A DNA stretch of 48,199 nucleotides from Nitrospirales bacterium (GTDB lineage: Bacteria > Nitrospirota > Nitrospiria > Nitrospirales > UBA8639). The stretch's first letter is position 1. Every line of letters begins with the position of its first letter. The stretch spans positions 1-48,199 of the forward strand of contig JAAXIB010000087.1 in assembly GCA_012270585.1 (NCBI GenBank), written 5' to 3'. The notes under the pieces are model-generated. The model had not been told where the DNA came from. It was given only the letters and a program-made list of their open reading frames with translations, and did no database searches. The position numbers and the translations under genes were made by a program. Below, piece after piece: positions 1 through 8,272 of this stretch.

Positions 1-62
1 TGGTCATCATGGTCGTCATGCATGTCGTGATCGTCATGATCGTCATGCATGTCGTGATCGTC
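1..62 (-). repeat. His/Asp-coding tandem repeat inside the TonB receptor gene
   Basis: Near-perfect tandem units of about 27 bases built from CATGATCGTC and CATGTCGTGA. On the reverse strand they encode alternating His, Asp and Met (HDDHDMHDDH type). The array runs off the left edge, so its length is unknown. It is coding, in frame with the receptor, and probably forms a flexible metal-binding extracellular loop. Confidence 0.75.
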
Positions 63-1493
63 TGCTTCTCCACGAAGGAACGCGAACAATTGGTTCTTGT
101 TCCTCGTCGTCGTCTGGTCGACCTGGAACCCGGCTTTGATCAAGTGCTGGGAATTGAGCGCGTGCGTGTAATCGAGCCGTACGCCTCCGGCATAGGCCCA
201 CCGGTCCTGGTTGCCTGCTGAAAACGGTTCGGCGTCGTCGCTCGTATAGGCCAGGACGTTATAGGGATCGGTGGTGAACGTCGCCCGGCTGTGCCGGAAG
301 TAACCGGCCACACTCACGAACTGTTTGGCACTCATGTCGTGTCGCCACACCAGGTGCGAGTACTGGTTATTCTCCACCTGGTTTTCATCGATCTTTTCCG
401 AAGCCACCGGCGTAAAATTCTGGTCGGTGTGGTCCCGGATCAGATCGACAATATGCTCATTTGCCATTTGACCCGGTTCCGTGGGAATCTGCGTGTCTGC
501 CACGCTGTTCAGCAGTAACCAAGTGACGTTATTGCGGTTGTCGATCTGGTAATCGCCCCGCAGGAAGGTCTGGTTGGATTCGCCATGGCCGTGAAAGATC
601 GACTGGCCCAACGTGGGTGGATCGATGCCCCGATTGGTCGTCCGATAATTGTTCATCACATAGTAACGGAACCGGTCTCCTGCCGTTCCTCCGTATTCAA
701 ACGACGGCAGCACGGTCTCATTCGAGCCTCCGAACACGCCCAATGACCCGAATCCTGGTTTGGTGCCGCTTTTGCTCGTGATGTCGATCACCGCGGCCGT
801 CCGATTCCCGTATTGGGCTTCCATGCCTCCCAGTATAATGTCAGCCCGTTCCCAGGCACGGGGGGAGAGCAGGTCCGTAAACTGGCTCGTGACGGTGTCC
901 GGAATCGGTACGCCGTCGATCCGGAATTGGAGATTCGCGTGATCCTGCCGGATGTGTACTTGTTTGAGGCTGCCGTAGACTGCGCTGGGGATCGTTGCCA
1001 GGACGTCATGCAGGTCCAGATTGTTACCCCGTGGCAGGGCTTCGATGTCTTTCCGGCTGACGGAATAGGTTTCACCGGACGAGTTGGGCTTGATGGGGAC
1101 GAGGGGTGCTACGATTTCCAGGGCAATATCCTTGGTTTCCGTCAGAGTCAACACGACTGGATCGGGAGCTTCCTGGCCGACCGTAATCACCACGCGCTCG
1201 CTTCGATAGGTGTCTTGAATGGCTTGGATGGAAAAGACGCCGTCGTGCGGGGCCATCAACGTAAACTCGCCTGCGTCGGTTGTTGCTTCCGACGTGACCA
1301 AGGCTCCTTCCTGATCCCGTAATTCTACGGTGGCCTGTGCCACGCGCCGCAGATCCGCATTCTGCACGTACCCGGCAATCGTCTGGCCGGCTGGGGCGGC
1401 AGCGCCGCTCTGTGGCATTCCCCAAAGAAGCGCCAAGGCGACCACAAGGATGAACCATGCCCGCCTGACGGACTCAGTTGTTAAACTCATCAT
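1..1493 (-). CDS. TonB-dependent outer-membrane receptor with His/Asp-rich segment (3' end outside window)
   Basis: Read from the reverse strand: ATG at 1493 after GAGGGAGG, then a signal peptide (residues ~10-33, WFILVVALALLWGMPQSGAA). Next comes a carboxypeptidase-regulatory-like beta-sandwich (~38-115; ATVELRDQEG, TTDAGEFTL). The plug follows, with ETYSVSRKDIEALPRG, DVLATIPSAVYG, FRIDGVPIP and GGMEAQYGNRTAAVIDITSK. Barrel strands continue to the window edge, and the last visible stretch is a run of His, Asp and Met residues. Such receptors import metal chelates or other scarce ligands across the outer membrane using TonB energy; a His/Asp-rich loop is common in zinc, nickel or cobalt receptors, so metal uptake is the best guess. 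The reading frame is open throughout, and the C-terminal barrel lies outside the window. Family confident, substrate inferred. Confidence 0.88.
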   Translation of the reverse strand, partial: MMSLTTESVRRAWFILVVALALLWGMPQSGAAAPAGQTIAGYVQNADLRRVAQATVELRDQEGALVTSEATTDAGEFTLMAPHDGVFSIQAIQDTYRSERVVITVGQEAPDPVVLTLTETKDIALEIVAPLVPIKPNSSGETYSVSRKDIEALPRGNNLDLHDVLATIPSAVYGSLKQVHIRQDHANLQFRIDGVPIPDTVTSQFTDLLSPRAWERADIILGGMEAQYGNRTAAVIDITSKSGTKPGFGSLGVFGGSNETVLPSFEYGGTAGDRFRYYVMNNYRTTNRGIDPPTLGQSIFHGHGESNQTFLRGDYQIDNRNNVTWLLLNSVADTQIPTEPGQMANEHIVDLIRDHTDQNFTPVASEKIDENQVENNQYSHLVWRHDMSAKQFVSVAGYFRHSRATFTTDPYNVLAYTSDDAEPFSAGNQDRWAYAGGVRLDYTHALNSQHLIKAGFQVDQTTTRNKNQLFAFLRGEADDHDMHDDHDDHDMHDDHDD

Positions 1494-2031
1494 CGAACGC
1501 CTCCCTCTATGATATTGATCATTCCATTCTCACTTTTCTGAAAGGAGCCTTATACATGGCCGTCGCGCGTTTGGTGAGAGACTTTCAACGAACAGGCAAA
1601 AATCGTCCATGAATCGACGTGATGAGAGGAACGAATGGGACGGGAGAAGCAGGGCGCGTTGGACAACCACGGGGGGGTGTCCCTACATGATGCCATTGGC
1701 CTCGTAGGGGACGGCCCGGGGACCGTCCCTTACGGCCCGGGATATCCCTTCTTTTTTCTTGTCATCCCTGTCTGTGTTCAGTCATTCGTTGACAGATAAA
1801 GCCTCCTGATTGCTTTTTCTGTCATCCTTGCGAACGCGAGGATCCAGGGGTCTTTCTTCTCGCAAAGCGGAGGACAAGCAAAGACTCTGGATTCTTTATA
1901 GATCGCCTGGATCCCCGATCGAGTCGGGGACAAGCGTCGGGAATGACAGAAGGAGGCTTTTTCTGTCATCCTTGCGAACGCGAGGATCCAGGGTCTTTAC
2001 AATGACAAATAGTCGTCGGTTGAGGGCAACG
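1494..2031. repeat. Intergenic region with dispersed hairpin repeats
   Basis: No gene is visible in these 538 bases between hemD and the TonB receptor. It holds copies of several repeat families seen elsewhere in the window. A GGACAACCAC...TGTCCCTACAT element at 1661-1690 also occurs at 40617-40645. A GTAGGGGACGG/CCGTCCC hairpin lies at 1704-1729. Two copies of a CTGTCATCCTTGCGAACGCG / GAGGATCCAGGG element lie at about 1820-1850 and 1963-1996, flanking an inverted CGGGGACAAGCGTCGGGAATG stretch. The receptor promoter must lie near 1500-1560, but no convincing -35/-10 pair was found. Confidence 0.6.
1704..1729. repeat. Dispersed 26-nt hairpin repeat, copy 1
   Basis: Starts GTAGGGGACGG and ends CCGTCCC, giving a 7-bp stem. 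The same 26-nt architecture recurs at 40566-40591, and in diverged form at 32267-32292 (inside a coding region) and 34919-34944 (spanning a stop codon). Confidence 0.65.
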
Positions 2032-2889
2032 TTAGGACTTGCGGGTGAGAATCTCCCCGGCCTTTTCACTGGCTTCTTTCACGAGGATCCCCATCTTGGA
2101 ATGGGAGGGTTCGAAGTCAACGGGGAGATGATGGTGCCGGAGCCGCTGGCTGGTAATCGGGCCGATCGAGGCGACCATGGTGTTCCCCAGGGCGTCGCGA
2201 AAACCTGCGAGTTCATCGGTGGCGCCGAGCAGTTTCACGGTATGATCGACTTGGGCGGCGCTCGTGAACAGCACAACGGACGCTTGTCCATCCAGAATGC
2301 TGCGAAGCGTCCGTTTGAGGGGCTCCACGTCGTCGGGCAGGGCCCAGCGGTACACCGCCACACTTCTGACTTGAGCCCCCCGCTCGGTCAACCCTTGTGC
2401 GAGATCCGTGTTGGCTGTCCCGTATTCTTGAATGGCAACCCGGAGCCCGGAGAGCCCTTCGGGTTTGCGATCATCCAGGGTGTGGAGGATATCCCGCCAG
2501 GTATTGGGTTCGGGCACGGTGATATGGGGTTTCAGGTCCAATTCCTTCAAGGCCGCAATGGGTTTCGGCCCGCGGCACACGAGGGTCGTGTTCGTCAGGG
2601 CCTGCCGGATCGCCTCAAAGGGAAACTGCGTCTTCCAGACGTCCACCAACGTCCTTGTGCCCACACCCGTCAGCAGAATCAGCAGGTCCACGGCCCCGGC
2701 CATCAGGTCCTTCGCAAAATCCAGGGCTTCCGTATTGTTTGCCAGGGGAATTTCTTGCATGGAGGGGGCCACCATGGGATTTCCGCCATGCCGGGCAATC
2801 AGCGTGGCCATCTGATCGGCCATCCGGCTTTCGAAGGCAACGACGGTCATTCCGGCGAATCCGCGTGTCGGGTCCGGTTCAGTGTTCAT
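2032..2889 (-). CDS. hemD: Uroporphyrinogen-III synthase
   Basis: 285 residues, normal length for HemD, which cyclises hydroxymethylbilane to uroporphyrinogen III in cytosolic tetrapyrrole synthesis. The family has low sequence conservation, so the call rests on the two-lobed pattern. The opening VVAFESRMADQMATLIARHG matches the R-x(6)-L-x(4)-G start. LLILLTGVGTRTLVD is followed by VCRGPKPIAALKELDL (known family feature, usually GPKT). The second lobe has LSGLRVAIQEYG, then VYRWALP and VVLFTSAAQVDHTVKLL. The C-terminus has VASIGPITSQRLRHHHLPVDFEPSHSKMGILV, matching the IGP.TA..L...G family ending. The next gene upstream on the same strand is a putative lipoprotein 78 bases away, with no other haem genes nearby. 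ATG start chosen; no strong ribosome binding site. Confidence 0.85.
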   Translation of the reverse strand: MNTEPDPTRGFAGMTVVAFESRMADQMATLIARHGGNPMVAPSMQEIPLANNTEALDFAKDLMAGAVDLLILLTGVGTRTLVDVWKTQFPFEAIRQALTNTTLVCRGPKPIAALKELDLKPHITVPEPNTWRDILHTLDDRKPEGLSGLRVAIQEYGTANTDLAQGLTERGAQVRSVAVYRWALPDDVEPLKRTLRSILDGQASVVLFTSAAQVDHTVKLLGATDELAGFRDALGNTMVASIGPITSQRLRHHHLPVDFEPSHSKMGILVKEASEKAGEILTRKS

Positions 2890-2956
2890 AGGAATGATGG
2901 TAACACACGGCCCGTTTTACAGGGAACGACGGTCGTGGCTCCCTACTTCTGAGAGC
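2890..2956 (-). repeat. Duplicated upstream element, copy 1 (before hemD)
   Basis: The bases directly upstream of hemD resemble those directly upstream of the neighbouring gene (4138-4203). Both contain GTAACACA, GGCCCGT, and an arm pair of the type GGGAACGACGGTCGTGGCTCCC. On the gene strand each ends a few bases before the ATG, so the element lies in the leader or promoter of both genes. Confidence 0.5.
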
Positions 2957-2967
2957 GAGCCGAGTCG

Positions 2968-4137
2968 TCATTTGGAAATCGCAATGGGCAACGTGGGGAT
3001 TTGAGAAATATCGGTCACGGTGAGGTGATACAGTTGATACAAGAGGTCGAACGCTTCGTGATTCCACCGGTCGAACGCTTCTCCTTCCGCGGTTTCCTGG
3101 TCGATGTAATAAGACAACCCGCGTTTCTGAACGGAGACGATGGCTTCTTCGGGCTGGGTGGGTGACTCCCGGATGGTCAGCGTCTTGGCCGGATTGACGG
3201 CCACGGGTCCCGTCCGCGGGTCCGGGTCCACGTGAAATTCCTGTTCCTCGGTAATGCCCCGTCCGATAAATTCCAGGATCGCCTTGAAGCTGCGCAATCT
3301 GATTTGGCCGAACATGGGGAAATCACCGCCCGGATGATCCGGTCGAATGTCCACCAGAAGATGATGCCGGGGGAAGCGTTCCGCTTGCCGCTGTAACGTC
3401 AGTCGTTCATTGTTGGCAAGCGTGTTCGGATCATAGTTGGTCATCACGATCCGTCCGGTCTTCCGTTGGCTCCCGTCGGTGAATTGAAGCGGGCCGATAA
3501 ACAGATGTCGCTCGGACTGGAGCCATGACACATGCATCACCCGTTGCCGGAACTTCCGGTATTCCTTTTGCCGGTGAGGCTGGTTCGACAGGACCTCCGA
3601 TTCGAGGATGATCCCTCGAGACACCAGACGGAAGAGGATGGCGGGGTCGATCCCCTGTTGCGCCAGGAAGAAAATGGTTTCTTCGGTAATCGGGGTCAAC
3701 AGGCGCGTGGTGAATTCCTTACCTTGAATCGGGATGATCGTCACGGTGGGATTTTCCGCGGCGGAACTGCCCAGCGTCAAAGACAACGAGTCGGTGCTCG
3801 GCGTGCCGGCCAGTAATCCCGTCAGGCCGGTGTTGACTCGGAAATCAAAGGTGGCGGCGATGTTGGAGACGGCCGTGAAGTGAATCGGTTCATGGTAGCG
3901 GGTGCGGGCGATATTGAGCAGCAGGAGTTCGGTTTCGATCCGGTTGACCGTCCAATCGTATTCCAGCACCGCACGATGCATGGCCACCGGAGAGACGCAC
4001 CCGCTCCAGATCAGGCCCATCCATCCAAAGGCGAACGCCAACATCACCGCGTGGCGCGTCTGGCGGGGACGTCCCGACTCTGGTGGGCACGCCCGGTGAA
4101 CGGCGATTTCGCTTGTTGCGTCCGGTGCATGATTCAT
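2968..4137 (-). CDS. Putative lipoprotein of unknown function
   Basis: 389 residues from the first ATG. A hydrophobic stretch at residues ~32-47 (MLAFAFGWMGLIWSGC) ends in a Cys that could be a lipid-attachment site, although Trp at -3 makes the lipobox imperfect. The alternative ATG at 4044 would give a classical short lipoprotein signal and is equally plausible. The mature part begins AMHRAVLEYDWTVNRIETELLLLNIARTRYHEPIHFTAVSNI, followed by beta-rich sequence with no catalytic motif I recognise. I do not recognise a named family. It is next to hemD on the same strand but separated by a repeat, so a functional link is not shown. Confidence 0.7.
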   Translation of the reverse strand: MNHAPDATSEIAVHRACPPESGRPRQTRHAVMLAFAFGWMGLIWSGCVSPVAMHRAVLEYDWTVNRIETELLLLNIARTRYHEPIHFTAVSNIAATFDFRVNTGLTGLLAGTPSTDSLSLTLGSSAAENPTVTIIPIQGKEFTTRLLTPITEETIFFLAQQGIDPAILFRLVSRGIILESEVLSNQPHRQKEYRKFRQRVMHVSWLQSERHLFIGPLQFTDGSQRKTGRIVMTNYDPNTLANNERLTLQRQAERFPRHHLLVDIRPDHPGGDFPMFGQIRLRSFKAILEFIGRGITEEQEFHVDPDPRTGPVAVNPAKTLTIRESPTQPEEAIVSVQKRGLSYYIDQETAEGEAFDRWNHEAFDLLYQLYHLTVTDISQIPTLPIAISK

Positions 4138-4203
4138 GGGTGTGATCGTAACACATGGCCCGTCCCGTGAGGAACAACGATCGTTGTTCCCTCCACAGCG
4201 AGG
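4138..4203 (-). repeat. Duplicated upstream element, copy 2
   Basis: Second copy of the element before hemD: GTAACACA, GGCCCGT, then arms GGAACAACGATCGTTGTTCC, which here form a near-perfect palindrome. It sits immediately 5' of the putative lipoprotein gene. Confidence 0.5.
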
Positions 4204-4772
4204 TTGCCCGGGTAGGTCGGGTTAGCGTAGCGTAACCCGACGGCGGGGCTATCGCTTCTTCAACAACCGAACGCCTGTAAAAGCAGATTCCTCGCTTAAC
4301 CCCCTCTCCCCTGGAGGGAGAGGGCTGGAGTGAGGGGGTACGGGGGAGGAATGAAACGGCCTTTCGGTCCTGGTTCCCTGGGCAGTCCCTGATTCTGTCA
4401 ACGAATGACTGAACACATACAAGAATGTCTCATGCAGGCTTGCCGCCTGCACACCAAGAGATGAAAATGGGGACATTGTACCAATCTGTCATCCTCGATC
4501 CCCGATTAAGAACGTCGGGGACAGGCTATTTGTAATCGAGAATCCAGAGTCGTTGTTTTTTGTCTTTGCCTTTTCTGTCATCCTCGACATTTTTAATCGA
4601 GGATCCAGAGTTTTTGTCTTTTCGTTCGTGGGGAGAAAGACACTGGATTCCCGCTTTCGCGGGAATGACAGCAAGGGGGCAAGGATGACAGAAAAAGCAA
4701 TCGGGAGGCTTTATCTGTCAACGAATTGCTGAACACATACAGGAATGACAAAAGGAGGTTATTTTCATACCA
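4204..4772. repeat. Intergenic repeat cluster
   Basis: No gene seen. Contents in order: GGGTTAGCGTAGCGTAACCC palindrome (4219-4238); a 9-bp hairpin CCCTCTCCC/GGGAGAGGG (4302-4324); CATGCAGGCTTGCCGCCTGC (about 4430-4450, again at 36324-36346); several CTGTCATCCTCGA...GAGGATCCAGAG elements (4487-4545 and 4575-4612, the latter almost identical to 36391-36424); and CTGTCAACGAATGACTGAAC type copies near 4397 and 4717. All are families present elsewhere in the window, including the last 40 bases. Confidence 0.6.
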
Positions 4773-5210
4773 ATGTCTGAACAACAGGATATTCCACACG
4801 GGAAAGGCTTACGCCACGTGGCCCTGAACGTGACCGATTTGGAAGTCTCGAAGAGGTTTTATCAGACTTGGTTCGGGATGGGGATCGTCTGGGAACCCGA
4901 TGCCGAGAACGTGTATATGAGTTCGGGGGTCGATAATCTGGCTCTGCATCAAATTCCAAAGGAGAACGTGCCGGCTTACCAACAGGGTCACGGGCAATTC
5001 CTTGACCATTTGGGGTTTGTCATGGGTTCGCCGGAAAGCGTGGACCAACTCTATGAACGGGTCGTCAACGCCGGCGTGGGAATTGTCCACCACCCCAAGC
5101 AACATCGGGACGGCAGTTATTCATTTTATCTTGCTGATCCTGACCGCATTGTCATCCAAATTTTATACGAACCCACGATCAGTACGGTTCATTTTTTGCC
5201 GGAGACGTAG
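4773..5210 (+). CDS. VOC (glyoxalase/bleomycin-resistance) family protein
   Basis: 145 residues, one vicinal-oxygen-chelate domain. GLRHVALNVTDLEVSKRFYQ is the first beta-alpha-beta module, with metal-ligand His16. ALHQIPKEN supplies the mid-domain strand, FLDHLGFVMGSPESVDQLYERV starts the second module with its His ligand, and YSFYLADPDRIVIQILYEP carries the final Asp/Gln-type metal position (family Glu). VOC proteins include lyases, dioxygenases and resistance proteins; sequence alone does not give the substrate. A ribosome binding site AAAGGAGG lies 14 bases upstream, a little far. The next gene (MBL-fold) starts 62 bases downstream on the same strand, so they may be co-transcribed. Confidence 0.85.
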   Translation: MSEQQDIPHGKGLRHVALNVTDLEVSKRFYQTWFGMGIVWEPDAENVYMSSGVDNLALHQIPKENVPAYQQGHGQFLDHLGFVMGSPESVDQLYERVVNAGVGIVHHPKQHRDGSYSFYLADPDRIVIQILYEPTISTVHFLPET

Positions 5211-5272
5211 GGGGTGACCCCTCTCAGTTGCATCGTGCCTTGACGGTGTAACCTCTGATACGGAAGGACGCC

Positions 5273-6895
5273 ATGGCTCTCTGGGATCGCGTCGGCCTCG
5301 ATCAATTTGTCGGATTGCAGCCCTGGGTGTGGGTGCAATTGGAAAGCGCCGAGCCGCCGGGCCCCTTCCCGTTCATGGGCGGCGTGGATCCGGCGGTCGT
5401 GGCGAGTCTCCACGAAGTCCATGGCATCCTCATGAGTGCGGTGGAAACGGCCATCAGTGACGTGTTCGCTCATCGCACGTCGGTGGATGATCCCGCGGCC
5501 GGTCGCCGGCTGGAGGATGCTTATGCGGAAGTGGTGCAGTCACGACCCCGGCTCCGGCAACACATCCAGTGCGGGCGGAATCCCGACGGGACGTTCGTCT
5601 GGGAGTTTCCCAAGGATCGTCAGCAGTCCGCGGTCATGAAATACGCCGGTCTGCGCATTTTCAACGCGGTAAAGCGCCAGGCACTGCCGATGGGCTTGGA
5701 TGGTCCGCTCTCACCCGGGGTGGGCAAGTTGTTGGGCTGTTTGAACGGCACCCGGACCGTCTCGGAAGTTCGCACCATTGTCATGACCGCCGGTCGTGAC
5801 GCGGCGCCGCAGTTGCTGCACCTGCTTGAGCAACTCGACTCGCACGAGTGTTTGGCCGTGACGGACCGTTCCTCCATTCGAACCCGGTGGCTCGAGACGA
5901 CCCAAGACCAGGACACGGTTCATCTGGGTCATGCGGCCTTGATATATCGACAACAAGACCGGTTTTTCTGGTTTGATCCGTGGCTGATGCCCTGGTTTGC
6001 CGAATCTCCGGTTCCCTCTTTGTGGACGTCGTTGTTGCCGGAACCGGCCGCCGTATTTCTGACGCACGACCATGACGACCACGTGGACCCCCGCACGTTG
6101 CTGCACTTGCCGAAGGACGTGCCCGTGATCGTGCCCAGCCGAAAAAACCGGAAGACGTGGTATTACGATTACCTTTCCCTGATGCGCGAATTGGGCTTTA
6201 CGAACGTCATTGAACTGGCGCATGGAGAATCCTGGACATTTGAAGGCGGGCAGGTCGTGTCGGTTCCGTTCTTCGGCGAGGATCCTTGCGACCTGGCGCT
6301 GCCGCGAAATTGCTATTTAATCAGCGATCGGGGGCACAATACCCTGGTCCATGCGGACAGCGGACCGACGAACGACGGGCATTCGGCGATCGAGGATGGG
6401 GTCATGGCCGGGCTCGTGGAGCGGCACGGTCCGATTGCCACCGTCTATGCCTCACAGCAGCAGTTGAAAGAAATTCGTTCCTACGCGGCGCACGCGAGTC
6501 TGTCCCCTCCCGGCAAGTGGTTGGAGGTGGGAGAAAACGGATTCCTGACCAACCACTACCTGGCGGAATTGATGCAACACGCCCAAGCCACATTGTTCGT
6601 CTCGTACGCCACGGGTGGCGCCGATTGGTATCCGGACCATTTATCGTTCATGTTCAGCGATCGCAATCCGGCCCGCACGTCGTTACTCACCGCCCACTGG
6701 GATCCCCCGGAATCCCTGCGGGACGTGCTGGCCGCATCCGGCCGGCAGTACCATCATGGTCAGGCGTTGGACATCGTTCGAGTGCCTGCGCCGGGCCAAG
6801 TCCGGATCATCCAAAAGAACGAAGCCGTCGCGCCGCTCGCTCTGTATCAACTGGATCATGAAATGCCCGCGTTCCTCAGGAACGCACCTCGTTAA
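5273..6895 (+). CDS. MBL-fold metallo-hydrolase with PqqD-like middle domain
   Basis: 540 residues; ATG preceded by GGAAGGACGCC. The N-terminal ~140 residues are unrecognised (HDBHH-rich helices, ETAISDVFAHRTSVDDP). Residues ~145-190 (GKLLGCLNGTRTVSEVRTIV...LLHLLEQLDSHECLAV) look like the small winged-helix fold of PqqD-type peptide-binding domains. From ~205 there is a metallo-beta-lactamase domain with THDHDDHVDP (HxHxDH metal motif), VPVIVPSRKN, HGESWTFEGGQVVSVPFFGED and a later VHADSGPT, as in the UlaG/RomA-like branch. No signal peptide, so probably a cytosolic hydrolase; substrate unknown. A PqqD-like element beside an MBL domain recalls PqqB/PqqD partnerships, but no pqq gene is present. 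Confidence 0.75.
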   Translation: MALWDRVGLDQFVGLQPWVWVQLESAEPPGPFPFMGGVDPAVVASLHEVHGILMSAVETAISDVFAHRTSVDDPAAGRRLEDAYAEVVQSRPRLRQHIQCGRNPDGTFVWEFPKDRQQSAVMKYAGLRIFNAVKRQALPMGLDGPLSPGVGKLLGCLNGTRTVSEVRTIVMTAGRDAAPQLLHLLEQLDSHECLAVTDRSSIRTRWLETTQDQDTVHLGHAALIYRQQDRFFWFDPWLMPWFAESPVPSLWTSLLPEPAAVFLTHDHDDHVDPRTLLHLPKDVPVIVPSRKNRKTWYYDYLSLMRELGFTNVIELAHGESWTFEGGQVVSVPFFGEDPCDLALPRNCYLISDRGHNTLVHADSGPTNDGHSAIEDGVMAGLVERHGPIATVYASQQQLKEIRSYAAHASLSPPGKWLEVGENGFLTNHYLAELMQHAQATLFVSYATGGADWYPDHLSFMFSDRNPARTSLLTAHWDPPESLRDVLAASGRQYHHGQALDIVRVPAPGQVRIIQKNEAVAPLALYQLDHEMPAFLRNAPR

Positions 6896-6961
6896 ACCCT
6901 TCTTGCCTCCGGCCGTTCAATGTGATAGGACTAGGTGGTTTTTGCGACGGGAGGACCTGTG

Positions 6962-7705
6962 ATGCCCGATCAATCAATTCCCGCACCCGGGATTGAAGAG
7001 GAAGAAACGTTTCCTGAATGGGTCACGGTCGTTGGATTGAAAATTCGCGGCCATGGTGAGGTCAAAATGGCCCGGACGACCGACCTCAGCCTGGAGGCGG
7101 GCGACCACGTGCTCCTGGAATTGGAGAACGATACCACCTACGGCACCGTTTTTACCCCGCCGCATCCTCAACCGTTTCTTCCGCCCATGCGCGTGATGCG
7201 GAGTATCCTGCGGAAAGCGACGCCGGAAGACGAAGCCGCCATTGCCCGTCAAAAAGAATTGTCCTCCTCCGGTATCGCGTTCTGTCGAGAGCGGGCCCAG
7301 GCGCTGGGGTTGCAGATGAAGTTGGTCGAAGTGTACGGATCGCTTCGGCGGCGGGCCCTGACGTTCAGCTACACGGCGGAATCTCGCGTTGATTTTCGGC
7401 AACTCGTCAAAGATTTGGCGCGCGAGTTCAATTGCTGGATTGAAATGCGGCAAATTTCCAGCAGGGATGAGGCTCGTCGCCTGAGCGGGGTCGACACCTG
7501 CGGGCTTGTCCTCTGTTGCGCGCGGTTTCTCACGGATTTTAAGCCGGTGAACCTCAAGTTATCCCGTCGTGAAGCGGCGTGGTCAAACGACGCGCATCGC
7601 ATCGGGGTCTGCGGACGGTTGAAATGTTGCCTGATGTTTGAAAACGAGGATTGGCCTGCCTCCAAGGCGCCCGAGCAACAACTCATTCAACCCACTCGCT
7701 CGTAA
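6962..7705 (+). CDS. PSP1 domain protein (RicT/YaaT-like)
   Basis: 247 residues from the ATG at 6962, chosen for GGGAGG seven bases upstream rather than the in-frame GTG at 6935. The PSP1 C-terminal domain spans ~95-235: LGLQMKLVEVYGSLRRRALTFSYTAESRVDFRQLVKDLAREF, then EMRQISSRDEARRLSGVDTCG, CCARFLTDFKPVNLKLSRRE and GVCGRLKCCLMFE. The Cys residues in DTCG, LCC, CG and CC correspond to the iron-sulfur/redox cysteines known in RicT. In Bacillus the RicAFT complex guides mRNA maturation; in other phyla the role is unclear. Only this member of the complex is visible here. A DsrE-like gene follows 52 bases downstream. Confidence 0.88.
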   Translation: MPDQSIPAPGIEEEETFPEWVTVVGLKIRGHGEVKMARTTDLSLEAGDHVLLELENDTTYGTVFTPPHPQPFLPPMRVMRSILRKATPEDEAAIARQKELSSSGIAFCRERAQALGLQMKLVEVYGSLRRRALTFSYTAESRVDFRQLVKDLAREFNCWIEMRQISSRDEARRLSGVDTCGLVLCCARFLTDFKPVNLKLSRREAAWSNDAHRIGVCGRLKCCLMFENEDWPASKAPEQQLIQPTRS

Positions 7706-7757
7706 TCGTCGTCCTGCCCTGCACGCAGACGGGCCGCAGTCGCAAGAGGTGTTTCAG

Positions 7758-8177
7758 ATGAGTGCCCCACCTCGTTTTATCATCTACGCCCATAACGCCA
7801 CCTACGACAAATTGCACCAGGTAGCGACCATCGCCCTCACGGCCTCGGCCATGGGGAAAGACGTGGTGGTTGTCTTGTTGTTTTGGACCATTAAGAAGCT
7901 CGCCGAGGGGAAACTCGATGACATCGATTTTCCACCGGAATATCATCGCTATCATGACGAAGTGGCCCGCTTGCTTGCCGAGCGCAAGGTTCCCCGGATT
8001 TCGGAGATGTTTGAAGAGGCGAAGAAGGTGGGAACATTGCGCCTGATCGCGTGCAGCGCCGGGTTGGAATACATGGGTGTCGATGCGGAAGCCGTGGCCA
8101 AACAGGTGGATGAGGTCATGGGGCTTCCCGCCATCCTTGCGCTGGCAGCCGGTGCAGAGACGACCCTGTTTGTGTAA
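7758..8177 (+). CDS. DsrE/DsrF-like sulfur-relay family protein
   Basis: 139 residues from the ATG at 7758, with AGAGGT upstream. The fold pattern is that of the DsrE/TusD/YchN superfamily: FIIYAHNATYDKLHQVATIALTASAMGKDVVVVLLFW for the first beta-alpha unit, RISEMFEEAKKVGTLRLIACSAGLEYMGVD for the central strand and loop, and VDEVMGLPAILALAAGAETTLFV at the end. The Cys in IACSAGLEYMG is at the position where sulfur-carrying members have their active Cys. Proteins of this family handle persulfide or bind small molecules in the cytosol. There are no dsr or tus partner genes here, so the specific role is unknown. Confidence 0.82.
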   Translation: MSAPPRFIIYAHNATYDKLHQVATIALTASAMGKDVVVVLLFWTIKKLAEGKLDDIDFPPEYHRYHDEVARLLAERKVPRISEMFEEAKKVGTLRLIACSAGLEYMGVDAEAVAKQVDEVMGLPAILALAAGAETTLFV

Positions 8178-8251
8178 CCTGAAATGCTCTCGCCGCGGCG
8201 CTATCTCTGCTCGGCGGCAGAAGATTATCCCTTACTCGACAGGAGGCAAGC

Positions 8252-8267
8252 CCGGCTAACCGGGCGC
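8252..8267 (-). terminator. Possible terminator hairpin after nth
   Basis: Perfect 6-bp stem GCCCGG-CTAA-CCGGGC directly after the nth stop codon, between convergent genes. There is no U-run on either strand, so termination is only suggested by position. Confidence 0.3.
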
Positions 8268-8272
8268 CGGAT

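Noticed and set aside
1..62. CRISPR-like tandem repeat
   Set aside because: Units are contiguous, coding and without spacers; it is a His/Asp-coding array.
1810..2952. 380-codon plus-strand open frame
   Set aside because: Antisense shadow of hemD; its start lies in a dispersed repeat and the protein has no family pattern.
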